Part shown: one piece after another, positions 5,640-6,819 of the stretch
Layout of the letters: every line of letters begins with the position of its first letter
How positions within the stretch are numbered: position 1 is the stretch's first letter
DNA from: Bacteroidota bacterium
Lineage (GTDB): Bacteria > Bacteroidota > Bacteroidia > Bacteroidales > VadinHA17
NCBI GenBank assembly: GCA_030593185.1
Contig: JAUVHQ010000113.1
Coordinates: forward strand, 1 to 6,819
Direction of reading: 5' to 3'
DNA length: 6,819 nt
Made by a program: the position numbers and the translations under genes
Notes under the pieces: model-generated
What the model was told of the DNA's origin: nothing
The model's input: the letters and a program-made list of their open reading frames with translations, nothing else
Database searches by the model: none

Positions 5640-5665
5640 GTAACTCGTAACCCGTAACTCGTAAC
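5640..5665 (+). repeat. 7-bp tandem repeat GTAACYC
   Basis: Three full units (GTAACTC, GTAACCC, GTAACTC) and a partial fourth (GTAAC) follow each other without gaps. The array sits 51 nt before the start of the phosphatase gene and overlaps the second copy of the ACATTCTRGACATTTTA module by two bases. Tandem units this short can change in number by slippage. Confidence 0.8.
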
Positions 5666-5680
5666 ATTCTGGACATTTTA
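5664..5680 (+). repeat. ACATTCTRGACATTTTA module, copy 2 (of 2)
   Basis: This copy differs by one base from 3679-3695. It ends 35 nt before the phosphatase start codon. The 222-nt spacer 5494-5715 in which it lies consists almost entirely of such modules, with no gene or clear promoter seen. Confidence 0.65.
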
Positions 5681-5715
5681 TCATTTAATCATTCAATAAC
5701 AGGATCCGTTCAAAT

Positions 5716-6819
5716 ATGATAAAAAAGGAATCCAAACAAAGACTACAGCTATCAAAATTCAAACTTAACTCCTTGCTTGAGATCACAAGAGCTATAAATG
5801 AAAATCTGACTACAGAAGAATTACTTGAACGGTATCAGAAACTTCTGCGTGAAGATCTGAATATTGGAAAAATTCTAATATATAAATATAGTGAACACTG
5901 GGAAAACATTTTAAGTTCTGGTTGCGATAAAAATGTTTATGAAAACATCAGCGTAGAAAGTGATCTTTTAGAGCATAAGGAAATTACTTTGATCCCTTCT
6001 TCCGAAGAGAATAAATTAAGCTCTTTTGATATTATTATTCCTGTTTTCAATAAAAATGAGGCCCTGGCATATGTTCTAATCGGAGATATTGATGAAGAGG
6101 CAGAGGGTATGAGTCCTGTATTGAAACACCTCCATTTTATTCAGACACTCTCCAATATAATCATGGTAGCTATTGAAAATATCAGGCTTTTTAATGAAAG
6201 TCTCCGCCAGGAAGCACTCAAAAAGGAGATGGAACTGGCTTCTAAAATGCAAAACCTTCTTATTCCCGATAACATTAACCTTCCTCAGAATAATAACATG
6301 TTTGCTACCGGTTTTTATCACCCTCATTATGATATAGGCGGTGACTATTACGACTGTTTATACCTGAGCAATAATGATATCGGGTTCTGTATTGCCGATG
6401 TATCGGGAAAAGGGATCTCGGCAGCTTTGTTAATGGCTAATTTTCAAGCTAATATGAGAGCTTTATTTACTCATGATATACCGCTTGAGTCACTCGTTAC
6501 AAAGTTAAATGAACGTGTAATAAGAAGTGTACAGGGCGAGAAGTTTATTACATTATTCGTTGCCAGGTATAATTTTATAACTCACAAACTGGAATATATT
6601 AATGCGGCTCACAACCCTCCCGTTATATACTATTCCGATTCAAACAAAATATTTATGCCGGAAACCAGTTGTGTTGGGATAGGAATGTTAGATGAAATAC
6701 CTGTTATTGGGAAAGGATTGATAGAAATTATTGAACACACAAAGATCCTTTGTTATACCGATGGTTTATCAGAACTACCTGATGAAAATGGAAAAGAGAT
6801 TGGCACAAATATTATTGAG
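5716..6819 (+). CDS. GAF-like/SpoIIE PP2C-type serine phosphatase, 3' end outside the window
   Basis: The frame is open from the ATG at 5716 to the last base (368 codons) with no stop. The protein is predicted to be a cytosolic phosphatase that removes phosphate from serine or threonine of a partner such as an anti-sigma-factor antagonist (the RsbU/SpoIIE role). Residues 1-150 look like a GAF-type sensor (LNSLLEITRAINENL near the start, IIIPVFNKNEALAYVLIGD later). Residues 155-184 form a helical linker ending in ASKMQNLLIP, the usual entry to the catalytic domain. The SpoIIE domain then shows DIGGDYYD (206-213), IADVSGKGISAALLMA (226-241), FITLFVARY (277-285), NAAHNPP (296-302), GIGML (321-325) and YTDGLSE (347-353). 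The metal-binding aspartates expected at 210, 228 and 349 are all present, so it should be active. No transmembrane segment is seen. The last few dozen residues are missing. The signal sensed and the target are unknown. Confidence 0.92.
   Translation, partial: MIKKESKQRLQLSKFKLNSLLEITRAINENLTTEELLERYQKLLREDLNIGKILIYKYSEHWENILSSGCDKNVYENISVESDLLEHKEITLIPSSEENKLSSFDIIIPVFNKNEALAYVLIGDIDEEAEGMSPVLKHLHFIQTLSNIIMVAIENIRLFNESLRQEALKKEMELASKMQNLLIPDNINLPQNNNMFATGFYHPHYDIGGDYYDCLYLSNNDIGFCIADVSGKGISAALLMANFQANMRALFTHDIPLESLVTKLNERVIRSVQGEKFITLFVARYNFITHKLEYINAAHNPPVIYYSDSNKIFMPETSCVGIGMLDEIPVIGKGLIEIIEHTKILCYTDGLSELPDENGKEIGTNIIE

Noticed and set aside
5378..5676. Antisense frames across the efp 3' end and the purine tract
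   Set aside because: Their Leu/Ser/Pro-rich products simply reflect the purine bias of the opposite strand.

Overview
The window reads as a stretch of a Bacteroidota chromosome, most likely a Bacteroidales-type anaerobe. This is inferred from the AT-rich DNA, starts without clear Shine-Dalgarno sequences, a TolC homologue with FNG[FW] strand motifs, a TsaB ending in a PFYLKDF-type tail, an EF-P with a KPGKGPAF loop, and a GAF-like/SpoIIE phosphatase. No marker fixes the genus. All six protein genes lie on the + strand; the first and last are cut by the window edges.

Positions 1-3379 are compact. A TolC-family outer-membrane channel (its signal peptide begins before the window), an HlyD/MacA-type periplasmic adaptor (19 nt later) and tsaB, the tRNA t6A-synthesis gene (31 nt later), probably form one transcription unit. 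The first two would be the outer-membrane and periplasmic parts of a tripartite efflux pump. Its inner-membrane part is not in the window and is probably upstream.

Positions 3380-5715 change character. Two genes, a secreted DUF3108 protein (3820-4614) and elongation factor P (4927-5493), sit among three spacers of 440, 312 and 222 nt. The spacers hold no convincing genes but are full of short repeats. These include a degenerate palindromic element (about 3463-3614), a 10-bp motif repeated three times at exactly 16-bp intervals, a 29-bp direct repeat pair, an imperfect ~31-bp inverted repeat pair on either side of efp, a strongly purine-biased tract, a 7-bp tandem repeat, and two modules that recur in the same order in the spacers after tsaB and after efp. 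Several hairpins, two followed by T runs, lie between the DUF3108 gene and efp.

Positions 5716-6819 hold the first 368 codons of a GAF-like/SpoIIE PP2C-type serine phosphatase, a likely signalling protein of the RsbU kind, open to the window end.

The genes are familiar types: efflux, tRNA modification, polyproline translation and signalling. No new enzyme system is evident. The most unusual material is the modular, repeat-built intergenic DNA, and to a lesser extent the PGKGP-type EF-P loop.
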